This document shows, piece by piece, positions 22,279-31,117 of a DNA stretch of 64,000 nt. Numbering within the stretch: the first letter of the stretch is position 1; the number at the start of each line of letters is the position of its first letter. The notes under the pieces are model-generated. The model saw nothing but the letters and a program-made list of their open reading frames with translations. It ran no database searches and was not told the DNA's origin. This stretch comes from an uncultured Bacteroidales bacterium (GTDB lineage Bacteria; Bacteroidota; Bacteroidia; Bacteroidales; SZUA-534), in assembly GCA_902790595.1 (NCBI GenBank), contig CADASL010000013.1, positions 1-64,000 of the forward strand. The letters run 5' to 3'. Made by a program: the position numbers and the translations under genes.

Positions 22279-22752
22279 ATGGTCAGCATTAGAAAAACTA
22301 TATTCCGTTTGTGTGTGATGATTGGTGTTTGCACCTTGATGTGCGCTGGCGCGAAAACCGCATCGGCGCAATGTGGGTTGGCACTGAAAGACGAGGTGAT
22401 GAAGGACAAGGATATTGTTGGCAAGGCCACTTACCTGAAAGATTTCCGCGTGCGCCTGGAGGCCGTAACCGCCTCGAAAAAGCAGAAAGAGGAATTCTCG
22501 ATTCTGCTCAACAAGGGCACCCACTACCGGTTCACCGTCAAGGCCGACTCGGCTTGCACCGACCAAATCATTCTGAAACTCTACGATTTCACCAAATTCT
22601 ACGGCAGCAACTACGACGAGTCTGACGGAATGTCGTACACCAGTTTCGACTTCTTCTGCGCAAAAACGCAGGTTTACTACATCTCGCTCTCGTTTGCGCA
22701 GGGGCGCGAAGGGTGCGCCGCCGCCGTGGTTTCGTATATCGGAAATTATTGA
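22279..22752 (+). CDS. Small secreted protein of unknown function
   Basis: The product is not recognised. From ATG 22,279 it has 157 residues: a basic start (MVSIRKTIFR), a hydrophobic core (LCVMIGVCTLMCAG) and a signal peptidase I-type site (KTASAQ). The mature part looks like a compact beta-sandwich (HYRFTVKADSACTDQIILKLYDF; TQVYYISLSFAQG) with several cysteines. In-frame codons reaching back to 22,231 are excluded because they would place the start upstream of the promoter box. Periplasmic or extracellular location is inferred. Confidence 0.75.
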   Translation: MVSIRKTIFRLCVMIGVCTLMCAGAKTASAQCGLALKDEVMKDKDIVGKATYLKDFRVRLEAVTASKKQKEEFSILLNKGTHYRFTVKADSACTDQIILKLYDFTKFYGSNYDESDGMSYTSFDFFCAKTQVYYISLSFAQGREGCAAAVVSYIGNY

Positions 22753-22833
22753 TTCCCGCACTGTCAGTATTTTTTCCCACCAAAAGCATAAAACTCTTTG
22801 TGCAACCGATTGCACACCTACCATTCTTTTTGG

Positions 22834-22841
22834 TACATTTG
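22834..22841 (+). promoter_or_regulatory. Candidate xylanase promoter -7 box
   Basis: TACATTTG matches TAnnTTTG, 45 bases before the xylanase start. A small hairpin (gtgcaa-ccga-ttgcac, 22,800-22,815) lies about 20 bases upstream and could be a regulator site. Confidence 0.4.
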
Positions 22842-22885
22842 CCGCCGGATGAGCAACAGCTCTCCTTATGTGTAATTTTAAAAGT

Positions 22886-24655
22886 ATGATTATGAGAAAA
22901 TTCTTGTTTCTGACACTATCTGTCGCCGTGGTCTTCGCCGCCTGCAAAAACGACAAAAACGACCCGGAGCCAGACCCGATTAATCCGTCGGACACCACCG
23001 CCAAATCGGGCGTGAACAGCCTGCGCTACCTGAAAACTTACGTTGACCGTGCCGAGCACCCCGATTTCAAATTCAGCGGCGCCCTCGATGTCAACGAGTT
23101 CCACAACAACCGCAACGGCTTGCGCGACACCGTGACGGCCCACTTCGACGAGATTGTGGCCGGCAACGCTATGAAGTACGCCTCGGTTGTCGATGGTGGC
23201 GGAAATATGAATTTCAGCCGCGTCAAACAGTTTGTTACCGATGCAAAAAATGCCGGACTCACCATCTACGGCCACACCCTGGCCTGGCACTCGCAGCAGC
23301 AACCCAGCTACCTGATGGGGCTGATGGCCGACAAGGAGCTCGAAGTGCCTGAAAGCGAGAAGGTTGACATTGAGGACTGCAACATCACCTACAGCAAACT
23401 CACATCGTGGAATTACTGGAAAGCCGATTTTGTGCAAGAAGACAACAATGTCGATTACTCGATAAAAATCACCAAAGACGGCGTTCTCATCTCGAACAAA
23501 AAGAAAGCCAACAACAACTATATGGTTCAGTATCAGGTGGCAAACGATTTGTCAACAAAAAAAAGTGTTACCTATACTATGACCGTCAAAATGAAATCGT
23601 CGGGAACGGCAAACGTTCAGTACAGCATTGGCAGCTGGTATCCCGACAACTACAACGGCAGCTTTGAGGTTGGCACCGAGATGAAGGAGTACACCGTTCA
23701 GTTCAACCCGGTTGTCGATGGCGGATTCGTTCTGTTCCAGACTGGCGATTTTATTGGCGACATTACCATTGAAAGCCTGAAAATCACTCACAAAGGCAGC
23801 GACAAAACCATTCCGCTCACCGCCGAGCAGAAGCGCGACACCCTCAAATGGGCTATGGACCGCTGGATTGCCGGAATGATGGAGGCCACCGACGGCTACG
23901 TGAAAGCCTGGGACGTTGTGAACGAGGCTCTTGCGGGCGACGACAAAGACAAAGACGGAATCTACGACCTCCAAAGCTATGAGCTGAACAACAACGGCGA
24001 CCCCACCAATGTGGCGTCAGGCGTGTTCTACTGGCAGTATTATATGGGCGACCTCGAATATATGCGCACCGCCGTGGCAAGCGCCCGCAAGCACTTCAAG
24101 GGCAACCCCGACGAGCTGAAACTCTTTGTGAACGACTACAACCTTGAGTCGGACTGGGACGACAACAAAAAGGTTAAGAGCCTTGTGAAATGGATTGAGA
24201 AATGGGAGGCCGACGGCGTTACCAAAATCGACGGCATCGGCACTCAGATGCACATCAGCTGCTTCGAGGACGAAGGCATCCAGGCCAATATCGAAAAGCA
24301 TATTGTCAAGATGTTTGAGATTATGGCCGCAAGTGGGAAACTCTGCCGAATTTCGGAACTCGATATGGGCTATGTGCGCGGCAACTCAAGATGGAACGGA
24401 ACAAAACTCAAAACCTCGCAAGTTACCAAAGCCGAACATCAGAAAATGGCTGATTTCTACAAGTTTATCATCAAGAAATACTTCGAGATTATTCCTGTGG
24501 CTCAGCAATACGGCATCTGCCAATGGTGCCTGACCGACGCTCCCGATGGCGGTGGCTGGCGTGGCGGCGAGCCCGTGGGCATCTGGACCGAAGGATTCAA
24601 AGCCCGCAAAGCCGTTTATGGCGGCTTTGCCGACGGCCTGGCCGGAGCAGAATAA
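22886..24655 (+). CDS. GH10 endo-1,4-beta-xylanase lipoprotein with inserted carbohydrate-binding module
   Basis: Hydrolyses internal beta-1,4 bonds of xylan by a retaining mechanism. The start at 22,886 (MIMRKFLF) gives a type II signal peptide with lipobox VFAAC (Cys20), so the enzyme is probably anchored to the outer membrane. GH10 motifs are HTLAWHSQ (130-137), the acid/base in WDVVNEA (Glu347) and the nucleophile in SELDM (Glu491). A segment of about 145 residues (160-305; WNYWKADF...GGFVLFQTGDFIGDITIESLKI) interrupts the barrel and looks like a beta-sandwich carbohydrate-binding module, as known in xylanases of gut Bacteroidales. No SusC/SusD or other polysaccharide-utilisation genes adjoin it. 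Confidence 0.93.
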   Translation: MIMRKFLFLTLSVAVVFAACKNDKNDPEPDPINPSDTTAKSGVNSLRYLKTYVDRAEHPDFKFSGALDVNEFHNNRNGLRDTVTAHFDEIVAGNAMKYASVVDGGGNMNFSRVKQFVTDAKNAGLTIYGHTLAWHSQQQPSYLMGLMADKELEVPESEKVDIEDCNITYSKLTSWNYWKADFVQEDNNVDYSIKITKDGVLISNKKKANNNYMVQYQVANDLSTKKSVTYTMTVKMKSSGTANVQYSIGSWYPDNYNGSFEVGTEMKEYTVQFNPVVDGGFVLFQTGDFIGDITIESLKITHKGSDKTIPLTAEQKRDTLKWAMDRWIAGMMEATDGYVKAWDVVNEALAGDDKDKDGIYDLQSYELNNNGDPTNVASGVFYWQYYMGDLEYMRTAVASARKHFKGNPDELKLFVNDYNLESDWDDNKKVKSLVKWIEKWEADGVTKIDGIGTQMHISCFEDEGIQANIEKHIVKMFEIMAASGKLCRISELDMGYVRGNSRWNGTKLKTSQVTKAEHQKMADFYKFIIKKYFEIIPVAQQYGICQWCLTDAPDGGGWRGGEPVGIWTEGFKARKAVYGGFADGLAGAE

Positions 24656-24818
24656 CGGCTGCCAAAGAACAACATCGCGTGCCGGTTTCCGCAATGTCGG
24701 AGGCCGGCACGGTTGTTTATACGGCCAAAACATTTGGCTGTACCCTTATTCCGGCCCCGATTCAGACTGTTTTCGCCTCAGCGGTAATGATAACCCCGCT
24801 TTCTTGTAAAACAAACAC

Positions 24819-24933
24819 GATAATCTGCTGTTAACTCATATTATTTACCACTTAACAGCACGTTATCGGCTATTTTTATTCGATAGCGTGCTGCTAACTC
24901 ATTTTTTTAGGCACTTAGCAGCAGATTATCGCA
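24819..24933. repeat. 115-bp four-armed palindromic element, copy 1
   Basis: It contains four alternating-orientation copies of a 20-24 base unit (cgataatctgctgttaac-like), forming two nested pairs: outer arms gataatctgctg/cagcagattatc and inner arms cagcacgttatcg/cgatagcgtgctg. It is 110/115 identical to the copy at 26,463-26,577, in direct orientation; the two bracket one gene. Its right end supplies the last codon and stop (24,926-24,931) of the ATPase gene. Confidence 0.85.
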
Positions 24934-26398
24934 CATTAGCGAACAAATCGTTCAATACAATTTCCGATTGGATATTGTTTCGATAAGCGTTGCGGGCCAG
25001 ACCATAGGTGGTTATCATTGTTGTGTGGACGGCCTTCCGAGTCTTTGTAACCATCTGAAAAACAGACTTTCGACGGCGTAGGAAATCATCTTCGGCCTTG
25101 TCGATGACAAACTCATCGCTCGCGAATTTCATCTCGCAAAGATTGATGATGCCATCGTTGCGGTCAATCAGCAAATCAACCTGAGCGCCGCCGTGCTCGC
25201 TATTGGCTTCGGTGCGCCACGACTGCACGTAACTCACCACACCCGACACGCCAAGCGCCTGCTTTATCTGCGGCAGATGCCACAGGCACACGCGCTCAAA
25301 CGCAAGCCCAGCCCACGTGTTGTGCAGCCCAGTGCTCAGACTGTTGGTCCAAAAATGCGCGTCGTGGCGCGAATTGTTGCGGAAATATTGGAAATAGAAC
25401 AGCGTGAAATTGTCCATCAGTTGGAACAGGGCATCGCGCTCACGCTTCTGCATCGACTGATATTTTCTGATGAAACCGCACAACTGCAACTCTTCAAGCA
25501 CGCGGTTGAACACAGGATTGTCCGTCAGGCCGGCACCTTGCAGCAACTCTTTGCGCGTCATTCCTATCTTTTTGGTTGACAGCGTGGTAACAACATCGAT
25601 ATAAGGCGCGGGATTTTTGAAAAGCGATGCGTAGAGAGCATCGAATTCGTCGGAGAGACGGCCGCTGTCGGCAAAGCAGAGCCTGTCGATGTTCTGTGCC
25701 AGGCTCTCGCCGCGGCGCAGCAGGCTCCAATAGTACGGTATGCCGCCAAAAATCATATAGGCTTCGGCCAATTCTTTCCGTGTGAGTTCAAGTCCTTGAA
25801 GATGAGCGTATTGTTCGCACTCGTACAGATTGAACGGCGGAAGGTGGATTTGGCGCGTGAGCCGCCCGTAAAGCCCGCCGTGGTTGCGCATTATCTTCTT
25901 CACAATCCACGATGTGGCGCTTCCGCAGACAATCAGAACAATGTCGTTGCGCATATTCGCCCAGCCGTTCCAGAAATGCTCCAACGCACTGACAAACTGC
26001 GATTTGGGTGTATCCATCCACGGCAGTTCGTCAATGAAAACAACCTTTTTTTCTGCCGACGATTTTTTCAGCAAATCGCTCAAATAGTGGAACGCGTCGA
26101 ACCACGTTTTAGGCATCTTACAGCGCTTCAGCCCCGCTCGGCGCAACGATTCGCGGAATTCGGCCAGTTGCTCTTTCCGCCCGACATTGGCAATGCCCGT
26201 GTGGTAGAAAGCAAACTGATTTTCAAATGTTTCGCGTATCAAATAGGTCTTCCCGACACGCCGCCGCCCATACACGGCGCAGAATTGTGACTCGTCTTTT
26301 TCCAAAAGTTCGAGTAATTCTTTCCGCTCGTTCTCTCTGCCGACAATCATAACAGTCTGTTTTAAAGCCGTTTGCATTTTGTTTTTTGGCGTCACCAA
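24926..26398 (-). CDS. AAA ATPase with C-terminal DUF234/PD-(D/E)XK-like domain
   Basis: A 490-residue member of the ATPase_2/DUF234 type of AAA proteins common in archaea and Bacteroidota. Walker A is GRRRVGKT (44-51) and Walker B VVFIDELPWMD. A winged-helix-like middle region follows (MTRKELLQGAGLTDNPVFNRVLEEL). The C-terminal part has a D...ExK arrangement (QVDLLID with Asp408; CEMKF with Glu422 and Lys424) typical of restriction-endonuclease-like folds. A start at Met17 (MIVGRENERKEL) is also possible. The gene is flanked by two 115-bp direct repeats, one of which contains its stop codon. Its base composition resembles the core genome, unlike the AT-rich operon upstream. The role is not established for the family; a mobile or defence-linked function is inference. 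Confidence 0.85.
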   Translation of the reverse strand: MVTPKNKMQTALKQTVMIVGRENERKELLELLEKDESQFCAVYGRRRVGKTYLIRETFENQFAFYHTGIANVGRKEQLAEFRESLRRAGLKRCKMPKTWFDAFHYLSDLLKKSSAEKKVVFIDELPWMDTPKSQFVSALEHFWNGWANMRNDIVLIVCGSATSWIVKKIMRNHGGLYGRLTRQIHLPPFNLYECEQYAHLQGLELTRKELAEAYMIFGGIPYYWSLLRRGESLAQNIDRLCFADSGRLSDEFDALYASLFKNPAPYIDVVTTLSTKKIGMTRKELLQGAGLTDNPVFNRVLEELQLCGFIRKYQSMQKRERDALFQLMDNFTLFYFQYFRNNSRHDAHFWTNSLSTGLHNTWAGLAFERVCLWHLPQIKQALGVSGVVSYVQSWRTEANSEHGGAQVDLLIDRNDGIINLCEMKFASDEFVIDKAEDDFLRRRKSVFQMVTKTRKAVHTTMITTYGLARNAYRNNIQSEIVLNDLFANVR

Positions 26399-26462
26399 TA
26401 ACTTTTGGCACCGCCAATTTCAAACGGATTGTTTTCATCAACAAAGTAAAACATAATTTTCG

Positions 26463-26577
26463 GATAATCTGCTGTTAACTCAAATTTTTTACCACTTAAC
26501 AGCACGTTATCGGCTATTTTTGCTCGATAGTGTGCTGCTAACTCATTTTTTTAGGCACTTAGCAGCAGATTATCGCA
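26463..26577. repeat. 115-bp four-armed palindromic element, copy 2
   Basis: Direct repeat of the element at 24,819-24,933 with five mismatches. It begins 65 bases upstream of the ATPase start codon (26,398) and ends about 10 bases before the stop of the next gene (26,588). It could fold into a cruciform or act as a terminator-like structure between the two minus-strand genes. Confidence 0.85.
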
Positions 26578-26587
26578 ACCAAATGAA

Positions 26588-29500
26588 CTAAACCGCCAAA
26601 TCGGCCAATTCAATGGTGGTGAGCATCGCGGCGGTTAATTGTTTCTCTTGCGCAAGGCGGTTGGCTTGGCGTTCAATCGTTTTTTCGAACAGGTTGCGGA
26701 CAAATCGCGCATTACCGAAACGTTCGTCTTTGGTAGCGACAACATTATTTAGATACGCTGTCAGCGCTGTTTTAGCATCATCGGTAATGGTGTACTCGTT
26801 TTTCGTCAGATTAAATTCGAAAATCTGCGCCAATTCATCGGCCGAATAATCAGGGAACTCAATGTAGCGGTTAAAACGCGACTGCAAACCAGGGTTTGCA
26901 TTGATAAATGTCTGCATTTCATTCGAATAACCAGCCAAAATCACAACCAGACGGTCACGGTCATCTTCCATACGTTTCAGCAAAGTTGATATAGCCTCAA
27001 TGCCGAAATCGTTCTGTCCGCCACCGACCAATGAGTATGCCTCATCAATGAACAAAACGCCATCCAAAGCACTGTCAATTACCTTGTTCGTTTTTACAGC
27101 CGTTTGCCCAACGTATTCCGCAACCAGGCCCGAACGGTCGGTTTCAACCAAATGACCTTTCTTCAGCACTCCCAACTCTTTGTAAATGTTGGCAACAATG
27201 CGCGCTACGGTGGTTTTGCCAGTTCCAGGATTACCAGTAAACACGCAATGGTACGACACCGACGTTGCTTTCAGTCCCTTCTCTGCTCTTGATTGTTGGA
27301 TTTTTATGAAGTTGGTAAGCGTTTCAACCTCGCTTTTTACCGATTGCAAGCCGATTAGCTTTTGCAACTCATCAGCAGCCTTATGTGAACGCGGCTTGCT
27401 TTTAGTTTTAGCGTTTTCTTTAGTTTTTTCGTTTTCGGCGTCGAACTTGCTATCTTTATTATTATCAGACAAATCCACACTATTGAGTTTTTCTGATACA
27501 TAATCAATGCCTTTTTGCTCCTCATCGGTGATTTCATTGTCGATACCAGCTATAATAGTTGAGAAACGATGCAAACAAATCAAATAGCTGCTTTGCTTTT
27601 TCTTGTCAACTTCACCCAAAATGTATGAAATCATAAACCCACCTTCAACTTCTGCATTCTTTTCAATCGCAGACTTCAACATTTCATAAATATTTTGTAT
27701 TGACTCGCTTACTTTTTCAATAGCAGTCCCAATTTTATCATACGTAATAAACATATCGTTGCCTAAAGCCATATACAACAATAATAATCCGAAACAGTCA
27801 TTGTGTTTCAAATCAAGTTGTTTGCCAAGTTTAAGCACGCATTTTAAGAAATCTATTTCTATAAGAACATTTATTAGTTCATCATCATCTTTCAATGCCT
27901 CACCACTGAAAGTTATATGTTGCTTGGCCAGAACGGATTTGAATTCCGTATCATTTTTCATCCATTTGGCCATTTCACTAACTCTTTTTACTACAATACA
28001 ATAATCTTCAAACAGTTGTTCTGATATGAATGTGATATTGTTTGTTTTCAAATTATTAGACTTCTTTTTCGCATAATTGATAATAATATCATCAATCTTC
28101 GACTCATCGGAAATTAAAACATCTCGTATAGCAACCCCTTTATATGGACCGACAATCCCTGCTTCTTCCAATTGGTCCATAATACGGCCAGCACGATTAT
28201 ATCCTATTGAAAACTTGCGTTGAATTAATGAAGTTGAGCCTTGTTGGTTAATTACTACTATACGTGCTGCGTCCTCAAAAAATGGGTCTAAAGCCTTTAG
28301 ACTTTCCAAGTCGATATTGTTTATAGAGCTTGGCATTGTGGCTTCACATACGGATTTTAATATTTCAAACGATTTGCAAAATTGCTCCACAGCCAAGTTA
28401 TTGCTAACAATATAATTAACACCTAATGACTTGATATTCAGATTTCCGTATCGCATCACAGGAATAGAATAGTTATTCGCATACCTTTTGTCAGGTTCAC
28501 CATTTTTATTCACATACTTGTATGTTGTCCTGACTAATTCGGAATCTGATGGCACAGTTCCTTCTTCTTGGAATAATACAATAGAGTGATTTAATGATAT
28601 GGCGGAAATGGGTAGTACATTGAACGAGTCGTCTTTTGTAATTATCACAAAACGTGGGTAGAAATAACAAACTCTTTTGTTTAAACCTGATATTTGTGGT
28701 ACTTCATAAGGAATGTTTAATTCTTTGTAGCATCCTTGTATGAATTTGTATGAAGTTCTGTTGACACTAGTGTTGGCGAATGATTTAAGCTGAGTGTTTT
28801 CAACTTCTGAGATTATTAACCACGCCTTTTGCGAATTACGCATAGTTTTATAGGCATCGCAAAATGCCGCATATTTCTCTTTCTCATCATCAGTCAATTC
28901 ACCAATGACATCGTATCTGAGTTTGGTGGCCTCTTCCTGTGCGTTGTTTAATTCTTCACCATATTGCTGCAATTGCTGAATCCATTGGGGCTTCGATTTT
29001 TTTGCCACTAAATTTCCATATTTTTCTACCAAGGGTTTTAGCCTGTTATCTATATCCTTTTGAATCAAATATCCGATATGGTCGTTTAGTATTTTTTTCT
29101 TCAAAGGGTCATTTTCATCATTTGCTTGGTGTTTCAAAGAATCAATTGCTCTAGCTTTTTCTATTGTATCTTGTTTATTATCCTTAGAATACAATTTAAC
29201 AAGGACAATAATGCATATAATGATTATGACACATATCAAAGCGTAAGCCAGTCTTTCAGCAGTAGCATCTGATATTGTGGAATCCGCGACAACTTGTGCG
29301 CTATTTTGTTCCGCCGAGGCTTCTACTTGTTTTTGAGCCACTTCGGTATACTTGTCTGCATCATATTTGGTCGTGTTTATAGTATTGACAAACAATATTA
29401 ATACATTGAAAATCAATACAGTCCAGACAAAGAATTTCAAGCAACCATTTTTGTCTTTGGGTTTAGTTTCTTCCGTATTTTCCAACGCTTTCTTACCCTT

Positions 29501-29860
29501 ATGATTAAATATCAATATGATTGTCAATAATATACCTGCGGCAAATAGTATGGTAGCCAATGTGGTGTCAATGTCACTATATAATACAATAGCCGCAATA
29601 AACAACAGTACGATAAGCGTAATCATACAACCAGGGCTTTTCCCTCCGTTTGATGGCTGTCTTACACTGTTTCCTCCTCCTATTTTTTGTCGTTTGTAAA
29701 TGCCGGTTCCGGGTATGCCTGTGTTTAAGTACGTTCCATTTTTACCAAAAGTCACTTTAGCGCCTCTTGGGCCAACACTTGTTGAAACACCGCTTTTGCT
29801 AAAATTTAAAGTGACGCCAGGGGCGATTTTTACTCTTCTTCTAAAATTCCAACCTGCCAT
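26588..29860 (-). CDS. DUF4236/4-TM/FtsK-gamma/TerB-like/CbbX-type AAA+ fusion protein
   Basis: A 1,090-residue multidomain protein. DUF4236 covers about 1-60 (KIAPGVTLNFSKSGVSTSVG). Four predicted membrane helices lie at about 78-94, 99-118, 141-160 and 202-222. A coiled-coil region (230-350) and a PH/beta-like segment seen in other DUF4236 proteins (395-485) follow. Residues 524-590 match the FtsK gamma winged helix (AARIVVINQQGSTSLIQRKF then IGYNRAGRIMDQLEEAGIVG). A helical TerB-like part spans about 620-800 (AGIDNEITDEEQ), then a CbbX/SpoVK-type AAA+ domain from 829 (Walker A GNPGTGKT 876-883, Walker B FIDEAYS, arginine-finger region GLQSRFNR). FtsK gamma normally reads KOPS-like DNA; its presence suggests DNA recognition at the membrane. 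It starts 2 bp after the ion-channel gene. The DNA is clearly AT-rich. Function is unknown. Confidence 0.88.
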   Translation of the reverse strand: MAGWNFRRRVKIAPGVTLNFSKSGVSTSVGPRGAKVTFGKNGTYLNTGIPGTGIYKRQKIGGGNSVRQPSNGGKSPGCMITLIVLLFIAAIVLYSDIDTTLATILFAAGILLTIILIFNHKGKKALENTEETKPKDKNGCLKFFVWTVLIFNVLILFVNTINTTKYDADKYTEVAQKQVEASAEQNSAQVVADSTISDATAERLAYALICVIIIICIIVLVKLYSKDNKQDTIEKARAIDSLKHQANDENDPLKKKILNDHIGYLIQKDIDNRLKPLVEKYGNLVAKKSKPQWIQQLQQYGEELNNAQEEATKLRYDVIGELTDDEKEKYAAFCDAYKTMRNSQKAWLIISEVENTQLKSFANTSVNRTSYKFIQGCYKELNIPYEVPQISGLNKRVCYFYPRFVIITKDDSFNVLPISAISLNHSIVLFQEEGTVPSDSELVRTTYKYVNKNGEPDKRYANNYSIPVMRYGNLNIKSLGVNYIVSNNLAVEQFCKSFEILKSVCEATMPSSINNIDLESLKALDPFFEDAARIVVINQQGSTSLIQRKFSIGYNRAGRIMDQLEEAGIVGPYKGVAIRDVLISDESKIDDIIINYAKKKSNNLKTNNITFISEQLFEDYCIVVKRVSEMAKWMKNDTEFKSVLAKQHITFSGEALKDDDELINVLIEIDFLKCVLKLGKQLDLKHNDCFGLLLLYMALGNDMFITYDKIGTAIEKVSESIQNIYEMLKSAIEKNAEVEGGFMISYILGEVDKKKQSSYLICLHRFSTIIAGIDNEITDEEQKGIDYVSEKLNSVDLSDNNKDSKFDAENEKTKENAKTKSKPRSHKAADELQKLIGLQSVKSEVETLTNFIKIQQSRAEKGLKATSVSYHCVFTGNPGTGKTTVARIVANIYKELGVLKKGHLVETDRSGLVAEYVGQTAVKTNKVIDSALDGVLFIDEAYSLVGGGQNDFGIEAISTLLKRMEDDRDRLVVILAGYSNEMQTFINANPGLQSRFNRYIEFPDYSADELAQIFEFNLTKNEYTITDDAKTALTAYLNNVVATKDERFGNARFVRNLFEKTIERQANRLAQEKQLTAAMLTTIELADLAV

Positions 29861-29862
29861 AA

Positions 29863-30594
29863 TTATTCCTTCTTATTTGTATTTTGCTTTAATTCATCCA
29901 AATAACTTGCAGTTATAACGCCCGAAGGCAGTGCAATAATGGCCACACCGACAATTGCCGAAAGCATACTAATCAGCCGGCCTATGCTTGTAGCCGGGTA
30001 AATATCGCCATACCCGACAGTAGTCAAAGTTGTTGTAGCCCAATACAATGCGTCGAAAAAATTTCGGAAGTTGGTGCCGTTGACTTCTGTTGCGCCTTCG
30101 GCATTAAACATAATCAAGGCCGTTACGATAATGTAGAACACGGCTATCATAAAAACCGACAACAGTGTCACACGTTCTTTTCGTAACACATTAAACAGTA
30201 ATTCTATACGGTGCGAGTAACGGACGATTTTCAGGACACGGAAAATCTTTATCAGCCGCGTTATTCTTAACAGTTTGAACGTTGGCTTGCATACGCCAAC
30301 CGACGGCAAAATCGAAAGCAAATCGATAATTGCAAACAATGTGAATGGGTAAATCAGAAACGATTTCCAACCTTTTTGAAATTTGTAATCGGCTGTAATC
30401 CACCGCAATAGATAATCGATGATAAAAATCGAGACGGATACTGTTTCAAAATAAAGGAAAGTTGTGTTCGTCTCGCGGAAAGCCAGGGGTAAAATACTGA
30501 CAACAATGGTTACCAGCATTAGCAAGTCGTAAACTTTGCTTGCAAGGCTGCTTTCTTTGCTATGCTCAACAATTTCAAAGAGCCGCTGTCTCAT
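29863..30594 (-). CDS. Six-TM voltage-gated-type potassium channel protein
   Basis: The 243 residues have the layout of prokaryotic Kv channels: helices S1-S4 (about 20-130), an arginine/lysine-rich S4 (107-129, LLRITRLIKIFRVLKIVRYS), S5 (140-162), a pore loop with the K+ selectivity filter TVGYGD (192-197), and S6 (205-232). No cytoplasmic RCK/TrkA or cyclic-nucleotide domain follows, so gating input would come from voltage or partner proteins. It overlaps the upstream TerB-like gene by 4 bp and precedes the AAA+ fusion by 2 bp, so the three are one transcription unit. A role as a membrane-depolarising effector is inference. Confidence 0.9.
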   Translation of the reverse strand: MRQRLFEIVEHSKESSLASKVYDLLMLVTIVVSILPLAFRETNTTFLYFETVSVSIFIIDYLLRWITADYKFQKGWKSFLIYPFTLFAIIDLLSILPSVGVCKPTFKLLRITRLIKIFRVLKIVRYSHRIELLFNVLRKERVTLLSVFMIAVFYIIVTALIMFNAEGATEVNGTNFRNFFDALYWATTTLTTVGYGDIYPATSIGRLISMLSAIVGVAIIALPSGVITASYLDELKQNTNKKE

Positions 30595-31115
30595 TTTTTG
30601 CCTTTTATGAATGTGTCCAAATCGGAAATGTTTGCACCGTTTTTCAGACTTTTCTTCGTCACAATGTTTTCTATTTCAAGAAATTGGTCGTAACTCAGTC
30701 CAAACATCTGCTGTAAATCGTTTTTCATCAGTGCTTCATTAGAATCAATCGTATGGTCGGACTGCATTTTCTCCAATTGCAGCATAAGGATGTTCCTGAC
30801 TTCCTGCTCTTTGTGGCATTTGTAAAAGTCTCCTTCGTCAATTCTAAAGAAACGGCGCAGAGTAGTGAAGTCGTGCATTTCGGCTTGCGTCAGAATATCA
30901 TCTTCCAAGCAAAAGTTTGCATAATCGAGCAAAACGCATATCAATCTGTCTTTCAGGTCGGTAATGCGCGAAACATTTATTTCTGACAAAACCGCTTCCA
31001 AATCAGGCAAACGCAATTTGTCGTCAATAATAAGTTGAAGTATTTTGCGGATTTTCTCGGGGTAGTCGTTCTTTGCCATCAGCAAAGCAACGCTTTCTTG
31101 CAAGGTTTTCATCAT
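30591..31115 (-). CDS. TerB-like helical protein
   Basis: A 174-residue all-helical acidic protein. The segment YANFCLEDDILTQAEMHDFTTLRR resembles TerB-type domains (an acidic turn, then a helix beginning with an E after the turn). No signal peptide or membrane helix is seen. It is the first gene of a three-gene operon with an ion channel and a DUF4236/AAA+ fusion that itself has a TerB-like region; TerB-type domains in other systems act as metal-binding or membrane-sensing adaptors. The first of two adjacent ATGs (31,115) lies 3 bases after a 12-bp hairpin, which would occlude initiation. The family assignment is tentative. Confidence 0.65.
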   Translation of the reverse strand: MMKTLQESVALLMAKNDYPEKIRKILQLIIDDKLRLPDLEAVLSEINVSRITDLKDRLICVLLDYANFCLEDDILTQAEMHDFTTLRRFFRIDEGDFYKCHKEQEVRNILMLQLEKMQSDHTIDSNEALMKNDLQQMFGLSYDQFLEIENIVTKKSLKNGANISDLDTFIKGKK

Positions 31116-31117
31116 TC

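Noticed and set aside
24523..24834. Reading frame at the end of the xylanase gene
   Set aside because: It overlaps the xylanase in another frame and runs into the 115-bp repeat; no protein features.
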